DNA from: Reyranella humidisoli
Lineage (GTDB): Bacteria > Pseudomonadota > Alphaproteobacteria > Reyranellales > Reyranellaceae
Assembly: GCF_019039055.1 (NCBI RefSeq)
Contig: NZ_JAHOPB010000001.1
Span: forward strand, 1,488,001 to 1,552,000
Direction of reading: 5' to 3'
DNA: 64,000 nt
Shown: positions 27,369 to 39,966 of the stretch, one piece after another
Layout: each line of letters starts with the position of its first letter
Numbering within the stretch: position 1 is the stretch's first letter
Position numbers and translations under genes: made by a program
The notes under the pieces: model-generated
Seen by the model: only the letters and a program-made list of their open reading frames with translations
What the model was told of the DNA's origin: nothing
The model's database searches: none

Positions 27369-27902
27369 ATGTTTGCACGCAATCTGCTGTTCGTCGCCCT
27401 GGCCCTGTTCGTGGCGGGTTGCGAAACCTACTCGGCGCCGCGCTACGGAATGTCGGCCGACAATATCGTGGCGTTGAAGAGCCTCGCGCCGAGCCGGATC
27501 GCGGTCGGCGCTTTCACGGAGGCACAAAAGTTCGCCGATGGCTGTCGCGCCGCCGGCCCGATCACGGCATCCGACGGCATGGGCTTCGCCGCCTACATCC
27601 GCAAGGCCTTCGTCGACGAGCTGAAGATCGCCGGCGTCTACGCCGACAGCGGGACAGTTACCCTGACCGGCACCGTCGACAAGCTGGCCTTCTCCTCGAC
27701 CGTCGCCTACTGGGACATCGGGCTCACGGTCCGGTCGTCGAACGGCAGGTCGGTCAGCGTCGAGGAGCATTATGTTTTCGATGGCGCGTTCGCTGCGGTG
27801 ACGGCGTGCAAGCGCGTTGCCGATGCCTATTTCCCGGCCGTCCAGAACACGCTGCAGAAGCTGATCGCTTCGTCGGATTTCCGCGGCCTGGTGATGCCCT
27901 GA
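27369..27902 (+). CDS. Putative lipoprotein of unknown function
   Basis: A 177-residue protein with a lipoprotein signal: short basic start, hydrophobic run and VAGC lipobox with C18 as acylated residue. The rest is a mixed alpha-beta domain with no family I recognise; the segments VTLTGTVDKLAFSS and VYADSGTV look like beta strands. ATG 27369 has a GGGGGAAG site. It is convergent with the UbiH-family gene, one base apart. Confidence 0.72.
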   Translation: MFARNLLFVALALFVAGCETYSAPRYGMSADNIVALKSLAPSRIAVGAFTEAQKFADGCRAAGPITASDGMGFAAYIRKAFVDELKIAGVYADSGTVTLTGTVDKLAFSSTVAYWDIGLTVRSSNGRSVSVEEHYVFDGAFAAVTACKRVADAYFPAVQNTLQKLIASSDFRGLVMP

Positions 27903-27903
27903 C

Positions 27904-29178
27904 CTAGGGGCGCTCGCCCCGGATCAGCTTGGGCAGGTCGCCGACCAGGCCCATTGCGTGGCGGACGAAGAACTTGCGCAGCGCCGGCACGCGGTTGACG
28001 GCGGCGAGGCCGGCATCGCGCACGAGGCGAAGCGGCTTGATGTCGTTGGAGAACAGGCGGTTCAGCAGGTCGGTGGCGGCGACCATCGTGAGATTGTCCG
28101 CCCGGCGCCACTGCGCGTAGCGCTCCAGCGTGTCGGCGCCACCGACGTCGAGGCCCAGCCGCTTGGCGTCGGCCATCACCTCGACGAGGGCGGCGATGTC
28201 GCGAACGCCGAGATTGTAGCCCTGGCCCGCGATCGGGTGGATGCCGTGGGCGGCATCGCCCACCAGCACGAGTCGCGTGTCGATGTAGCGCTCGGCATGG
28301 ACGAGACGCAGGGGATAGGACCAGCGCGGGCCGGCGGGCGCCACGGGACCGAGATGATCGCCGAAGCGCCGGGCGAACTCCGTCTGGAAACTGGCCGCAT
28401 CGAGTTCGAGGAGGCGGCGCGCGATCGAGGTCCGCTCCGTCCACACGATCGACGAGCGATGCTCGCCGCCAGGACCGTCGGTCATGGGCAGGATGGCGAA
28501 GGGGCCGCCGGGCAGGAATTTCTCCTGGGCGACACCCCGATGCGGTTCGGCGTGATGGGCGACCAGGACGATTGCGATCTGGTCATAGGACCAGCTCCGC
28601 GCCCCGATGCCGGCATCCTCGCGCGTCGAGCCGAAACGGCCCTCGGCCGAGGCGACCAGCCGCGTGGCGATGCGCCGCCCGCTTTTCAGGACGATGCCGG
28701 CGCGATCGGGACCGCGCTCGCTCTCGACGACTTCGTCGGGCGCCACGAGTTCCACTTTCGGGCAACCGGCGAGACGGCGCAGAAGCGCGGAGCGCAGGAA
28801 GCGGTTCTCGACGATCCAGCCCATCGGTGCGGCAGTCTCCGGATCGTCGGAGGCTTCGCGATGGTCGAAATGCAGGAAGAGGGGGCTTGCGCGGCCGTCG
28901 TGGCCGGCGTCGGAAATCCGGATGTCCCGGATCGGTTCGGCATTGGGTGCCAACTCGTCCCAGAGGCCGAGAGCCGCGAACAGGCGCTGGCTCGTGTAGG
29001 CGATGGCGGTGGTTCGACCGTCGAACCCCTGTTCCGTCATCGCGGACAGCGGTACGCGGTCGACGAGGGCTGTCGAAAGTCCCGTCTCACCGGCGGCCAG
29101 TGCGAGAAGGCTGCCGTTGAGGCCTGCGCCGACGATGGCGAGGTCGAAGGGGGAGCGGTCGGAGGGGCGCCTGTCCAT
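27904..29178 (-). CDS. UbiH/UbiF/COQ6-family FAD-dependent hydroxylase
   Basis: A 424-residue flavoprotein monooxygenase of ubiquinone ring hydroxylation. It has the FAD motif VGAGLNG (residues 16-22), the family segment DGRTTAIAYTSQRLF, and the second FAD motif LVGDAAHGIHPIAGQGYN with the GQG signature. Which ring carbon it modifies cannot be told. No other ubi genes are in the window. Confidence 0.88.
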   Translation of the reverse strand: MDRRPSDRSPFDLAIVGAGLNGSLLALAAGETGLSTALVDRVPLSAMTEQGFDGRTTAIAYTSQRLFAALGLWDELAPNAEPIRDIRISDAGHDGRASPLFLHFDHREASDDPETAAPMGWIVENRFLRSALLRRLAGCPKVELVAPDEVVESERGPDRAGIVLKSGRRIATRLVASAEGRFGSTREDAGIGARSWSYDQIAIVLVAHHAEPHRGVAQEKFLPGGPFAILPMTDGPGGEHRSSIVWTERTSIARRLLELDAASFQTEFARRFGDHLGPVAPAGPRWSYPLRLVHAERYIDTRLVLVGDAAHGIHPIAGQGYNLGVRDIAALVEVMADAKRLGLDVGGADTLERYAQWRRADNLTMVAATDLLNRLFSNDIKPLRLVRDAGLAAVNRVPALRKFFVRHAMGLVGDLPKLIRGERP

Positions 29179-29181
29179 CAG

Positions 29182-29223
29182 CCATAGATGGCAGCCGCCC
29201 CGGGGGGCGGCAACCCTCTATGG
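29182..29223 (-). terminator. Two-part hairpin between the porin and ubiH-type genes
   Basis: Outer arms CCATAGA/TCTATGG (29182-29188, 29217-29223) enclose inner arms GCCGCCCC/GGGGCGGC (29194-29201, 29204-29211). No T run follows on either strand, so it may slow or protect transcripts rather than end them alone. A tandem GATCGGTTGCC repeat lies just beyond at about 29230-29251. Confidence 0.45.
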
Positions 29224-29257
29224 CTGCATGGATCGGTTGCCGATCGGTTGCCCGGGA

Positions 29258-30142
29258 TCAGAACGCCTTGGCGATGCCGAGGATGACGCGGCTGGCGCAG
29301 TTCTGGGTGCCGAGGCAGTCCTGAACGCTGAGGTTGGTCCCGGTGTAGACGGCGGAGAGGTCGAAGCCGTAGACCGAGACGACGAGGCCGAGCTGCCAGT
29401 CCCAGTAGTTGTCGTTGGGAATGCCGTAGTTGATGTTGCGCTCGACATACTGGTTGCCGATCGTGCCGAAGGCCTTGAAGGCCACGTTGTCGTTCACGTG
29501 GATGAACGGCATCGGAACGGTGACCGAGGCCCACTTGTACCAGGCGTTGCCGGAGTTGGCGAAGAAGTTGGGGCTGTAGCGGACCGCGGCGCTGACCTGG
29601 GCGAAGCCGAAATCATAGCCGGCGACGAGGCCGAACTCGTTGAAGTCGTAGAACAGGCTCGAGGGGGCGCTGAGGTAGTTGTAGCGGATGTAGCCGAGGT
29701 CGAAGGTGAGCTTGTCGTCCATCAGCTTGAGCTTGAGGCCGGTGAGCACGTCGATCTCGGCGGTGGTGCCGGTTCCGGGGAAATTCACGTTGGAGCCCCA
29801 GGCGCCGAGATAGGCGCTGAGGGGGATCTTTTCGCTGACGGTGGGGGTCTCGTAGCCGAAGGCGGCCTGGACGGCGATCTGGCGCTGGGTCTGGGAGATA
29901 CCGCGATAGGAGTAGTCGTTCAGGACGGCGAAGCCGGCGGTGAACGTGCCGCCCCACGGGGCCTTCCAGCTCTCCTTCTCCGGGGGAGCCGAGGTCGCCG
30001 GATCGGGCGTGCCCTGCGCCACTTGCGGGGTCGGCGTGACTTCCACGGTCTGCGGGTTTGGCGTGCCCTGTGCTTGGGCAACGCTGGCTGCGCACATTGT
30101 GATCAGCGCAGACGCCAGAACAGCGGATTTTTTGAACAACAT
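29258..30142 (-). CDS. TorF-family putative outer-membrane porin
   Basis: A 294-residue exported beta-barrel protein. The signal peptide ends AQA before Q25, then comes a proline/threonine-rich linker and a barrel with alternating strands, including FTAGFAVLNDYSYRGISQT, typical of the TIGR02001/TorF family. It ends in phenylalanine, as outer-membrane barrels often do. Its gene is divergent from glnK-amtB and has its own sigma-54 promoter, so a role in nitrogen-limited growth, such as uptake of a nitrogen source, is likely. Start ATG 30142 follows GGGGTGG. Confidence 0.82.
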   Translation of the reverse strand: MLFKKSAVLASALITMCAASVAQAQGTPNPQTVEVTPTPQVAQGTPDPATSAPPEKESWKAPWGGTFTAGFAVLNDYSYRGISQTQRQIAVQAAFGYETPTVSEKIPLSAYLGAWGSNVNFPGTGTTAEIDVLTGLKLKLMDDKLTFDLGYIRYNYLSAPSSLFYDFNEFGLVAGYDFGFAQVSAAVRYSPNFFANSGNAWYKWASVTVPMPFIHVNDNVAFKAFGTIGNQYVERNINYGIPNDNYWDWQLGLVVSVYGFDLSAVYTGTNLSVQDCLGTQNCASRVILGIAKAF

Positions 30143-30184
30143 GACCACCCCAAAATACTTTTGACTTGTTTCCGCCCCAATCCC

Positions 30185-30200
30185 TGCAAGCCGCATGCCA
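30185..30200 (-). promoter_or_regulatory. Sigma-54 promoter of the TorF-family porin gene
   Basis: Read on the minus strand: TGGCATG, four bases, TTGCA. This matches the -24/-12 consensus TGGCACG-N4-TTGCW at all but one position. It lies 43 bases before the porin start codon. Confidence 0.75.
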
Positions 30201-30228
30201 ATCGCGCGCCGCTATTTCACAGCGCGTT

Positions 30229-30244
30229 TGGCACGACACTTGCT
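30229..30244 (+). promoter_or_regulatory. Sigma-54 promoter of glnK-amtB
   Basis: TGGCACG (30229-30235), ACAC, TTGCT (30240-30244) is a full match to the -24/-12 consensus. Transcription would start near 30255, 45 bases before the glnK ATG. NtrC control under nitrogen limitation is expected; I could not find a clear NtrC site. Confidence 0.85.
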
Positions 30245-30257
30245 CGCGCTGATTTGA

Positions 30258-30638
<381 letters not shown>

Positions 30639-30675
30639 TCCTAGGCAACGCAATCAACTCAAGAACCAGGGGACC

Positions 30676-32533
<1,858 letters not shown>

Positions 32534-32608
32534 GGTGGCTGGGCCCTTCGAGGAACGACAAGAGCAAGACTGAACGGCAAGCAAGCAAGACAAGACACGG
32601 GGGATGAA

Positions 32609-33925
32609 ATGAACAGGACGATCCTGCGCTTCGGCGTGTTTTTGGCGTGCCCGATGATGTTCGCCCCGGTCGTCTGGGCCGCCGACAAGCCGCAGATCGA
32701 CACCGGGGACACGGCGTGGCTGCTGATGGCCACCGTTCTGGTCCTGATGATGAACATTCCGGGCCTGGCGCTTTTCTATGCCGGCATGGTCCGCAAGAAG
32801 AACGTGCTGGCGACAGCGGTCCAGGCCTTCGCCGTCGCGGCGCTCGTGACCGTCCTGTGGTTCGCCGTCGGCTATTCGCTGGCCTTCACCGACGGCGGCG
32901 CTCTCAACGGCGCGATCGGCTCGCTGTCCCGCGCCTTCGGCAATGGCCTGCTGGGAAGCACCCATGATCTCGCCAAGACGGTGCCGGAGAACGTTTTCCT
33001 GATGTACCAGGCGACCTTCGCCGTCATCACGCCGGCGATCATCGCGGGCGCCTTCGCCGAGCGCATGAAATTCTCGGCGATGATGTGGTTCATGGCGCTG
33101 TGGGTGCTGTTCGTCTACGTCCCGGTGGCCCACTGGGTATGGGGCGGCGGCTTTCTGGGGGCTGCCGGCGTGCTCGACTTCGCCGGCGGCCTCGTCGTCC
33201 ATCTCAATGCGGGTATCGCGGCGCTGGTCTGCTGCGTCATGATCGGCAAGCGGCACGGCTACGGTCAGGAATACATGGCGCCGCACAATCTGGTGCTCAC
33301 CCTGATCGGCACGTCGCTGCTGTGGGTCGGCTGGTTCGGCTTCAATGCCGGCTCGGCACTGGCCTCGGGCGAACTGGCCGGCAGCGCGATGCTGAACACC
33401 CACATCGCCGCATCCGTCGCCGCTTTGGTCTGGATGGTCATTGAATGGGCAGCCCGCGGCAAGCCGTCGGTCCTGGGCATCCTCACCGGTGCGGTCGCCG
33501 GCCTCGGCATGATCACGCCGGCCGCGGGCTATGTGGAGCCGTGGGCGGCGATGGTGATCGGCGTCATCGCGGGCGCGGTCTGCTACTGGGCTTCGATCGT
33601 GCTCAAGAACAAGCTCGGCTACGACGATTCGCTGGATGCGTTCGGCGTCCACGGCGTCGGCGGCATCGTGGGATCGATCCTGGTCGGTGTCTTCGCGACC
33701 CGCGCGATCAACGACGTGGCCAAGGGCCAGCCGGTCGGGCTGGTCGACGGCCATGCCGGCCAGATCCTGACCCAGCTCTACGGCGTCGTCGTGATCGGCG
33801 TCTTCTGCGCCGTGGCGACCTGGATCATTCTCAAGATCCTCGATGTCGCAATCGGACTGAGGGTCACGCAGGACGAAGAGGTCGAGGGGCTCGACACGGC
33901 GCTCCACGGCGAGCGCGTCCAGTGA
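32609..33925 (+). CDS. amtB: Ammonium transporter AmtB (second copy)
   Basis: A 438-residue transporter with a signal peptide ending VWA before A25 and 11 membrane helices. Pore histidines are H198 (VVHLNAG) and H348 (GVHGVGG). It keeps the same overall motifs as the first copy but lacks its alanine/proline-rich N-terminal linker and differs in the extracellular loop after helix 3. ATG 32609 follows GGGGGAT. Confidence 0.93.
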   Translation: MNRTILRFGVFLACPMMFAPVVWAADKPQIDTGDTAWLLMATVLVLMMNIPGLALFYAGMVRKKNVLATAVQAFAVAALVTVLWFAVGYSLAFTDGGALNGAIGSLSRAFGNGLLGSTHDLAKTVPENVFLMYQATFAVITPAIIAGAFAERMKFSAMMWFMALWVLFVYVPVAHWVWGGGFLGAAGVLDFAGGLVVHLNAGIAALVCCVMIGKRHGYGQEYMAPHNLVLTLIGTSLLWVGWFGFNAGSALASGELAGSAMLNTHIAASVAALVWMVIEWAARGKPSVLGILTGAVAGLGMITPAAGYVEPWAAMVIGVIAGAVCYWASIVLKNKLGYDDSLDAFGVHGVGGIVGSILVGVFATRAINDVAKGQPVGLVDGHAGQILTQLYGVVVIGVFCAVATWIILKILDVAIGLRVTQDEEVEGLDTALHGERVQ

Positions 33926-33940
33926 GGCAGCGGGCGGCCG

Positions 33941-33984
33941 ACTAGCGCTAGTGGCCAGGCGGGGAAGGGGTCCCAACCCCTTCC
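33941..33984 (+). other. Palindrome and hairpin after the second amtB
   Basis: ACTAGCGCTAGT (33941-33952) is a perfect 12-bp palindrome. Right after it GGAAGGGGT (33963-33971) pairs with ACCCCTTCC (33976-33984) around loop CCCA. There is no T run, so termination is only possible. The remaining bases to 34117 show no clear signal beyond an AT-rich patch near 33990-34045 that could hold a promoter for the next operon. Confidence 0.45.
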
Positions 33985-34117
33985 ATTGTATGAAGAAACA
34001 AGCCTATTCCATTGTTGTGATTGGCAAATTTGTTCCATAGAATATGGCGATAGGCTGGCCAAGTCGGGTCAGCACCGTTGCTTTATTGGGGCCGGTTCTG
34101 GCCCATTGGATACGAGA

Positions 34118-35323
34118 ATGCTCAATCCGCGCCTGACCGAGACGCTGACCGACTTTCCATTCGCGCGGCTGAACTCGCTCATCGCCCCGATTACGCCGCC
34201 CGCGCACCTGTCGATGATCAACATGTCGGTCGGCGAGCCGCAGGGCGCGATGCCGGCCTTCGCCCGCCAGATCGTGATCGACGAGGTCGACGGCTGGAAC
34301 CGCTATCCGCCGAACCAGGGCCTGCCCGATCTCAATCTCGCGATCTGCGAATGGCTGACGCGACGCTACAAGCTGCCCCAGGGCTTGCTCGATCCGAACA
34401 TCCACGTCCATCCGACGGCGGGCAGCAAGGAAGGCGTCTACGTCATCTCGACGGTGGCGACGCCGCAGGAGAAGGGCGGGGCCAAGCCGATCGTCGCGTT
34501 GCCCAACCCGTTCTACCAGGCCTATCTCGGCGGCGCGGTCCTGTCTGGCGGCGAGCCGCTGCTGGTCAACGCCGAGGCCTCCAACGGCTTCCTGCCGGAC
34601 TATGAGAGCGTCGACGAGGCGACCTGGCGGCGGATGTCGGTCGTCTATCTCTGCTCGCCGGCCAATCCGCAGGGTGCCATCGCCAGCAAGGACTATCTCA
34701 AGAACCTGCTGCGTCTCTGCCGCAAGTACGACACGGTGCTGGCCGTCGACGAGTGCTACGCCGAGATCTACACCGGCGCACCGCCGCCGGGGGCCCTCGA
34801 AGCGGCGCTCGAGATCGACGAGACCGCGGGGAAGGACCCGTTCCGCAACCTGGTGGTCTTCCATTCGCTGTCGAAGCGTTCCAACGCTGCCGGCCTGCGC
34901 TCGGGCTTCATGGCCGGCGATCCCAGGCTCGTGGCGATGGTGTTGCGCTGGCGCAGCTACGGCGGCCCGCAGATTCCGTTCGCCGTCCAGAAGGCGTCGG
35001 CCGCGCTGTGGCGCGAGGAGACGCATCCGGTGCAGACGCGCGAATGGTACGCGAAGAACTTCCGCGTCGCCGAACAGATCCTTCACAACCGCTTTTCCTA
35101 TTACACGCCGGGCGGCGGCTTCTTCCTCTGGCTCGACGTCGGCAACGGCGAGGAAGCGACGCGCAAGCTCTGGGGCGAGGCCCACGTCAAGGTCCTGCCG
35201 GGCGCCTATGCCTGCCGCGAGACCAACGGCATCAACACCTCCCATCGCTACATCCGCGTGGCGCTGGTGCATGACGAGAAGACCACGCGCGAGGGGCTCC
35301 AGCGCCTCGCGGCCGTCCTTTAG
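34118..35323 (+). CDS. Class I/II aminotransferase, DapC-like
   Basis: A 401-residue PLP enzyme. The lysine that binds PLP is K253 in HSLSKRSN; the NPF-Y and VDECYAEIY segments give the tyrosine and aspartate contacts. The opening FPFARLNSLIAPITPP and SVGEPQG resemble N-succinyldiaminopimelate aminotransferase (DapC) of lysine and peptidoglycan synthesis. dapD and dapE are not adjacent, so the reaction is inferred. I use ATG 34118; the frame runs upstream into AT-rich, non-coding-looking sequence. Confidence 0.82.
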   Translation: MLNPRLTETLTDFPFARLNSLIAPITPPAHLSMINMSVGEPQGAMPAFARQIVIDEVDGWNRYPPNQGLPDLNLAICEWLTRRYKLPQGLLDPNIHVHPTAGSKEGVYVISTVATPQEKGGAKPIVALPNPFYQAYLGGAVLSGGEPLLVNAEASNGFLPDYESVDEATWRRMSVVYLCSPANPQGAIASKDYLKNLLRLCRKYDTVLAVDECYAEIYTGAPPPGALEAALEIDETAGKDPFRNLVVFHSLSKRSNAAGLRSGFMAGDPRLVAMVLRWRSYGGPQIPFAVQKASAALWREETHPVQTREWYAKNFRVAEQILHNRFSYYTPGGGFFLWLDVGNGEEATRKLWGEAHVKVLPGAYACRETNGINTSHRYIRVALVHDEKTTREGLQRLAAVL

Positions 35324-35338
35324 GGAGCGTTTGCGCGC

Positions 35339-38215
35339 ATGGCCATGCTGAGCCTTTCGTCAGCGTTGCAGCCCCGGACTTCCATCCTGCCGGAAGGCGG
35401 GCGCGATTTCCTGCGTCGCCGCATGATGGAGATCGTGGGTGTCGCGACGGCGGGTTTCGGCCTGATGCTGATGATGGCGCTGTTCACCTACAGCCCCGGC
35501 GATCCCTCGCTCAATCACGCCACGGCGCGCGCGCCGAACAACCTGCTCGGCCTGCCGGGCGCCTACATCTCGGACCTGCTGCTGCAGACCTTCGGCCTGG
35601 CCATCATCCTGGCACCGGTCGCCTTCATCACCTGGGGCGTCCGCATGGTGCGCACGCACCATCTCGGCTTCTTCGGGCTGCGCCTGTCGCTGCTGCTTCT
35701 GGCGCTTCTGATGATGAGCGTGGCCTGCGTCGGCCTCGGCGACGTCGGCGGCGCGGCGACGCATGCCGGGCCGGGCGGCCTGGTCGGTCTCGCCCTGGTC
35801 GGCCGCTTCCGAGAGCTGGTGCTGACCCATTCGAGCGGCGGTGCGCTCACCCTGATCGAGCCGGTGTGCGCTGCCCTCGCCTTCATCGCGATGGCGCCGG
35901 CGCTCGGCATGAACCGCACCGACCTGCCGCTGATCTTCCGCATCCTGCGGGCGCCCTTCCTGTGGACCGTGTTGGGCGTGCGGGCGGCCATCGGCCTGTG
36001 GCGCGGCAAGCCGCAGAACCTCGAGGAAGAGAACGAGCCGCCGGCGCCGCATATCGGCTACGCCGAGATTCCGGGCGAGATCGACGCCAGCCAGTACGAT
36101 CCGGCGCGCTTCGAGAACCGCTATGAGCAGATCCCCGAGGAAGGCACGGCGATGCCGGCGCGCGAGTCGCTGATGGTCGACGCGCCCTATGCGCCGATCG
36201 AGCGTCCGGCCGACGACATCCCGGCTGCGCCCGACGGCTTGAGGATGCATTCGCCGGTTCTGGACGAAGCCGCGCCGGCGCGCGCCCAGGAGCGTACCTT
36301 CCTCAGCCGCCTCACCGGGGGCCTGCGTATCGAGCCCTTCATGCGCCGCTCCGCGTCGGCCTCCGCGCCCGCCGCAGAGCGCATCGAGCCGGGCTTCGGT
36401 GGCCACGAGGCCGCGCCTTCGCCGCAGCAATACCGGCAGCCCGTCGCCGACGAGGAATTCGAGGCGCCGCCGCATGCCGTCGCGCCGCCACCGTCGTCGC
36501 CGCCGGCGGTGGTCGAGGAAGAGATCGACGAGCAGGCCGACGAAAATCCCTTCACGCCCGACAATGCCCTCGATCTCGAGCAGCCCGCGGTCGCGGTGGC
36601 CCAGCCGGCCGTGAAGATCGTGCCGCGCAAGACGGCCGTGGCGCAGGGCAAGCGGGCTGCCAAGGCCGGCCAGCGCGAACTCGACCTCAGGGCCGGGGAG
36701 TACAAGCTGCCGCCGCTCGACATCCTGTCGCTGCCTTCGCGGGTCAACGCCCAGCCCAAGATCGACGAAGAGGCGCTGGAGCAGAATGCGCGCCTGCTCG
36801 AAACGGTGCTCGACGATTTCGGCGTGAAGGGCCAGATCGTCAAGGTGCGGCCGGGTCCGGTCGTGACGCTCTACGAACTCGAGCCGGCGCCGGGCACCAA
36901 GTCGAGCCGCGTCATCGGCCTTGCCGACGACATTGCCCGCTCGATGAGCGCGGTGTCGGCGCGCGTCGCCACCGTGCCGGGCCGCAACGTCATCGGCATC
37001 GAGTTGCCGAACGCCAAGCGCGAGACGGTGTTCCTGCGCGAGCTTCTCTCGACCAAGCACTACGAGGACGGCCGCCTCGCCCTGCCGCTGGCGCTGGGCA
37101 AGGACATCGGCGGCGATCCGGTGATCGCCGACCTCGCGCGCATGCCGCATCTGCTGATCGGCGGCACCACCGGCTCGGGCAAGTCGGTGGCGGTCAACAC
37201 CATGATCCTGTCGCTGCTGTACCGGCTGACGCCGAACCAGTGCCGCTTCATCATGATCGATCCGAAGATGCTGGAACTCAGCGTCTACCAGGACATCCCG
37301 CATCTTCTGACGCCCGTCGTCACCGAGCCGCGCAAGGCGATCGTGGCGCTGAAGTGGGTCGTGCGCGAGATGGAAGACCGCTATCGCGCCATGAGCGCGG
37401 TCGCGGTGCGCAACATCGCGGGCTACAACGAGAAGCTCCTCGAGACCGCGCGCAAGGGCGGCGTGTTGACCCGCAAGGTTCAGACCGGCATCGATCCCGA
37501 GACGCGCAAGCCCACCTTCGAAGACGAGGAGATGGACCTCCGGCCGCTGCCCTTCATCGTCGTTATCATCGACGAGATGGCCGACCTCATGCTGGTCGCC
37601 GGCAAGGAAATCGAGGCCACCGTGCAGCGCCTCGCCCAGATGGCGCGCGCCGCCGGCATCCATGTCGTGATGGCCACGCAGCGCCCGTCGGTCGACGTCA
37701 TCACCGGCACCATCAAGGCCAACTTCCCGACCCGCATCTCCTTCCAGGTCACGTCCAAGATCGACAGCCGCACCATCCTGGGCGAGCAGGGCGGCGAGCA
37801 GCTGCTGGGCCAGGGCGACATGCTGTACATGGCCGGCGGCGGCAAGATCGCCCGCGTCCACGGCCCGTTCGTGAGCGACGGCGAGGTCGAGGAAGTGGTC
37901 CGCCATCTGCGCGCCCAGGGCGCCCCGGCCTATATCGATTCCGTCACCGACGATCCCGAGTCCGAGGCCGAGGGCTCCGGCCTGCCGGGCGACGGCGAGG
38001 AAGGCGAGAGCGACCAGCTCTACGATCAGGCGATCGCCCTGGTCGCCCGCGAGCGCAAATGCAGCACTTCTTTCATCCAGCGCTATCTGCAGATCGGCTA
38101 TAACAGGGCCGCCCGCATCGTCGAACGCATGGAGCGCGAAGGCGTCGTCAGCTCCGCCAACCATGTCGGCAAGCGCGAAGTCCTGGCCCGCGACATCGAC
38201 GACCGGGAGCGCTGA
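35339..38215 (+). CDS. ftsK: DNA translocase FtsK
   Basis: A 958-residue septal DNA pump that clears chromosome ends at division. Four to five membrane helices fill residues 25-190, followed by a long acidic proline/alanine-rich linker to about residue 460, then the alpha and beta motor domains with Walker [10 protein letters not shown] (K615) and Walker [13 protein letters not shown], and a C-terminal gamma winged helix near [20 protein letters not shown] that reads KOPS sites. ATG 35345 is an alternative start. It follows the aminotransferase by 15 bases. Confidence 0.95.
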   Translation: MAMLSLSSALQPRTSILPEGGRDFLRRRMMEIVGVATAGFGLMLMMALFTYSPGDPSLNHATARAPNNLLGLPGAYISDLLLQTFGLAIILAPVAFITWGVRMVRTHHLGFFGLRLSLLLLALLMMSVACVGLGDVGGAATHAGPGGLVGLALVGRFRELVLTHSSGGALTLIEPVCAALAFIAMAPALGMNRTDLPLIFRILRAPFLWTVLGVRAAIGLWRGKPQNLEEENEPPAPHIGYAEIPGEIDASQYDPARFENRYEQIPEEGTAMPARESLMVDAPYAPIERPADDIPAAPDGLRMHSPVLDEAAPARAQERTFLSRLTGGLRIEPFMRRSASASAPAAERIEPGFGGHEAAPSPQQYRQPVADEEFEAPPHAVAPPPSSPPAVVEEEIDEQADENPFTPDNALDLEQPAVAVAQPAVKIVPRKTAVAQGKRAAKAGQRELDLRAGEYKLPPLDILSLPSRVNAQPKIDEEALEQNARLLETVLDDFGVKGQIVKVRPGPVVTLYELEPAPGTKSSRVIGLADDIARSMSAVSARVATVPGRNVIGIELPNAKRETVFLRELLSTKHYEDGRLALPLALGKDIGGDPVIADLARMPHLLIGGTTGSGKSVAVNTMILSLLYRLTPNQCRFIMIDPKMLELSVYQDIPHLLTPVVTEPRKAIVALKWVVREMEDRYRAMSAVAVRNIAGYNEKLLETARKGGVLTRKVQTGIDPETRKPTFEDEEMDLRPLPFIVVIIDEMADLMLVAGKEIEATVQRLAQMARAAGIHVVMATQRPSVDVITGTIKANFPTRISFQVTSKIDSRTILGEQGGEQLLGQGDMLYMAGGGKIARVHGPFVSDGEVEEVVRHLRAQGAPAYIDSVTDDPESEAEGSGLPGDGEEGESDQLYDQAIALVARERKCSTSFIQRYLQIGYNRAARIVERMEREGVVSSANHVGKREVLARDIDDRER

Positions 38216-38244
38216 GCGCCCGCGCAGAGGGCGAACGAGGAACG

Positions 38245-39966
38245 ATGAGCGAGCAAGCCCAGCCTGGATCCGCCGCGAGGCCGCCCGTTGCGGGTGGCCC
38301 GGTTGCGTCAGCCTCGGTGCGCCACCGACGACGCATCCCGTTGGTTTGGATCGTTCCCATCCTGACCGTGCTGATCGCCGCCTGGCTTGCCTGGGACACG
38401 TTCTCCAAGCGCGGCCCCGTCATCACGGTGGCCTTCGACACGGCCGCCGGCCTGACGGCGGGCCAGTCGCAGCTCAAGTATCGCAACGTCGTCATGGGCA
38501 CGGTGAAGTCGATCACCATTCCGCCGGACCTCTCAAAAGTACTGGTGACGATCGAGACCGTGAAGGAAGCCGAGCCGCTTCTCACCGACAAGACGACGTT
38601 CTGGGTGGTGAAGCCGCAGCTCTTCGCCGGCAACGTCTCCGGCCTCGAAACCATCCTGTCCGGCTCCTACATCGGCATGCGGCCCTCGACCGACAAGGGA
38701 ACGCCTACGCGCAGCTTCGTGGGCCAGGAGGATCCGCCGATCCTCCAGGCATCGGTCAAGGGCACGGTCTTCCGGCTCGATACCGCCAGACTGGGTTCGA
38801 TCAGCCTCGGCGCGCCGATCTTTTTCCGCGATATCGAGGTCGGCACGGTGCTGGGCTGGGACCTGCACGATCTTGCCAGCCGTGTCGCCATCCATGCCTT
38901 CGTGCGGGCACCGTTCGACCGCTATGTCCGCGACGACAGCAATTTCTGGAATGCCTCCGGCCTGTCGGTTTCGCTGGGTGCGAACGGCATCAGCATCCAG
39001 ATGGAGTCGCTGCGCGCCATCCTGCTGGGTGGCATCGCCTTCGATACCGCGCACGACTCGACCGCCCCCATCAGCAAGGCCGATCATCGTTTCAAGCTCT
39101 ACGCCAGCATCGAGGAGGCCAAATCGGCGGGCTTCGGCCAGCAGATCAAGCTGATTTCAATGTTCCCTGGCTCGGTCGCCGGTGTCACCGAGGGGGCCGA
39201 TGTCACATTTCACGGTCTCAAGATTGGCGAAGTCACCCGTGTCGGGCTGGTCTACGATCCCAAGCAGGACCGCGTCGTGGCGCCCGTCCACTATCGCGTC
39301 GAGGCCGGCCGCATCAGCAATCTCGCCAAGGCGCAGGGCCTCGAGCCGGTCAACATCGCCGAGGAGATGATCCATCGCGGACTGCGCGCTACGCTGCAGG
39401 CGCCAAGCCTGATCAGCAACTCCAAGATCATCTCGCTGCAGGTGGTGCCGGATGCCGCCCGGGGCGAGCTCGAGAAAATCGGAGACCACTATGTCATCCC
39501 GGCCGCCGAGATCGGCGGCTTCGACAGCATCACAGCTTCGGCCAGCGAGCTCTTGAGCAAGATCAACCGCATCGACTTCGACAAGATCGGCAACAGCCTG
39601 CTTGGCGCCGCCACCGGCATCGAGCAGACCGTGAACGGGCCGCAGATCAAGGCGACACTGGCGGCGCTCGAGAAGGCGATGATCGACGTGCAGGACATCG
39701 CGGCCAAGCTCGACAAGGACGCAACGCCGGCGCTGAAGCGCCTGCCCGAGATCGCCGCGCAGCTCCAGGAGGCGGTCGTCAAGGCGAACAAGCTGATCGG
39801 TTCCGTCGACAAGGGCTATGGCGACACGTCGAAGTTCCATCGCGACATCGAACGCCTGCTGCCCCAGATCACCGACGCCGCGCGCTCGATCCGCGCTTTG
39901 GCCGACCTGCTGTCGCGTCACCCCGAGGCCCTGATCAAGGGCCGCACCAACACGGGCAAGGAATGA
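38245..39966 (+). CDS. pqiB: PqiB-type MCE-domain lipid transport protein
   Basis: A 573-residue protein with one N-terminal membrane helix (IPLVWIVPILTVLIAAWLAW) and three MCE domains in the periplasm, then a helical C-terminal region. In E. coli PqiB forms a tube across the periplasm for lipid movement and envelope upkeep. Its stop overlaps the pqiC start by 4 bases. Confidence 0.9.
   Translation: MSEQAQPGSAARPPVAGGPVASASVRHRRRIPLVWIVPILTVLIAAWLAWDTFSKRGPVITVAFDTAAGLTAGQSQLKYRNVVMGTVKSITIPPDLSKVLVTIETVKEAEPLLTDKTTFWVVKPQLFAGNVSGLETILSGSYIGMRPSTDKGTPTRSFVGQEDPPILQASVKGTVFRLDTARLGSISLGAPIFFRDIEVGTVLGWDLHDLASRVAIHAFVRAPFDRYVRDDSNFWNASGLSVSLGANGISIQMESLRAILLGGIAFDTAHDSTAPISKADHRFKLYASIEEAKSAGFGQQIKLISMFPGSVAGVTEGADVTFHGLKIGEVTRVGLVYDPKQDRVVAPVHYRVEAGRISNLAKAQGLEPVNIAEEMIHRGLRATLQAPSLISNSKIISLQVVPDAARGELEKIGDHYVIPAAEIGGFDSITASASELLSKINRIDFDKIGNSLLGAATGIEQTVNGPQIKATLAALEKAMIDVQDIAAKLDKDATPALKRLPEIAAQLQEAVVKANKLIGSVDKGYGDTSKFHRDIERLLPQITDAARSIRALADLLSRHPEALIKGRTNTGKE

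Noticed and set aside
35360..38164. Very long open frame antisense to ftsK
   Set aside because: Mirror of the third-position GC bias of ftsK; no sensible protein features.
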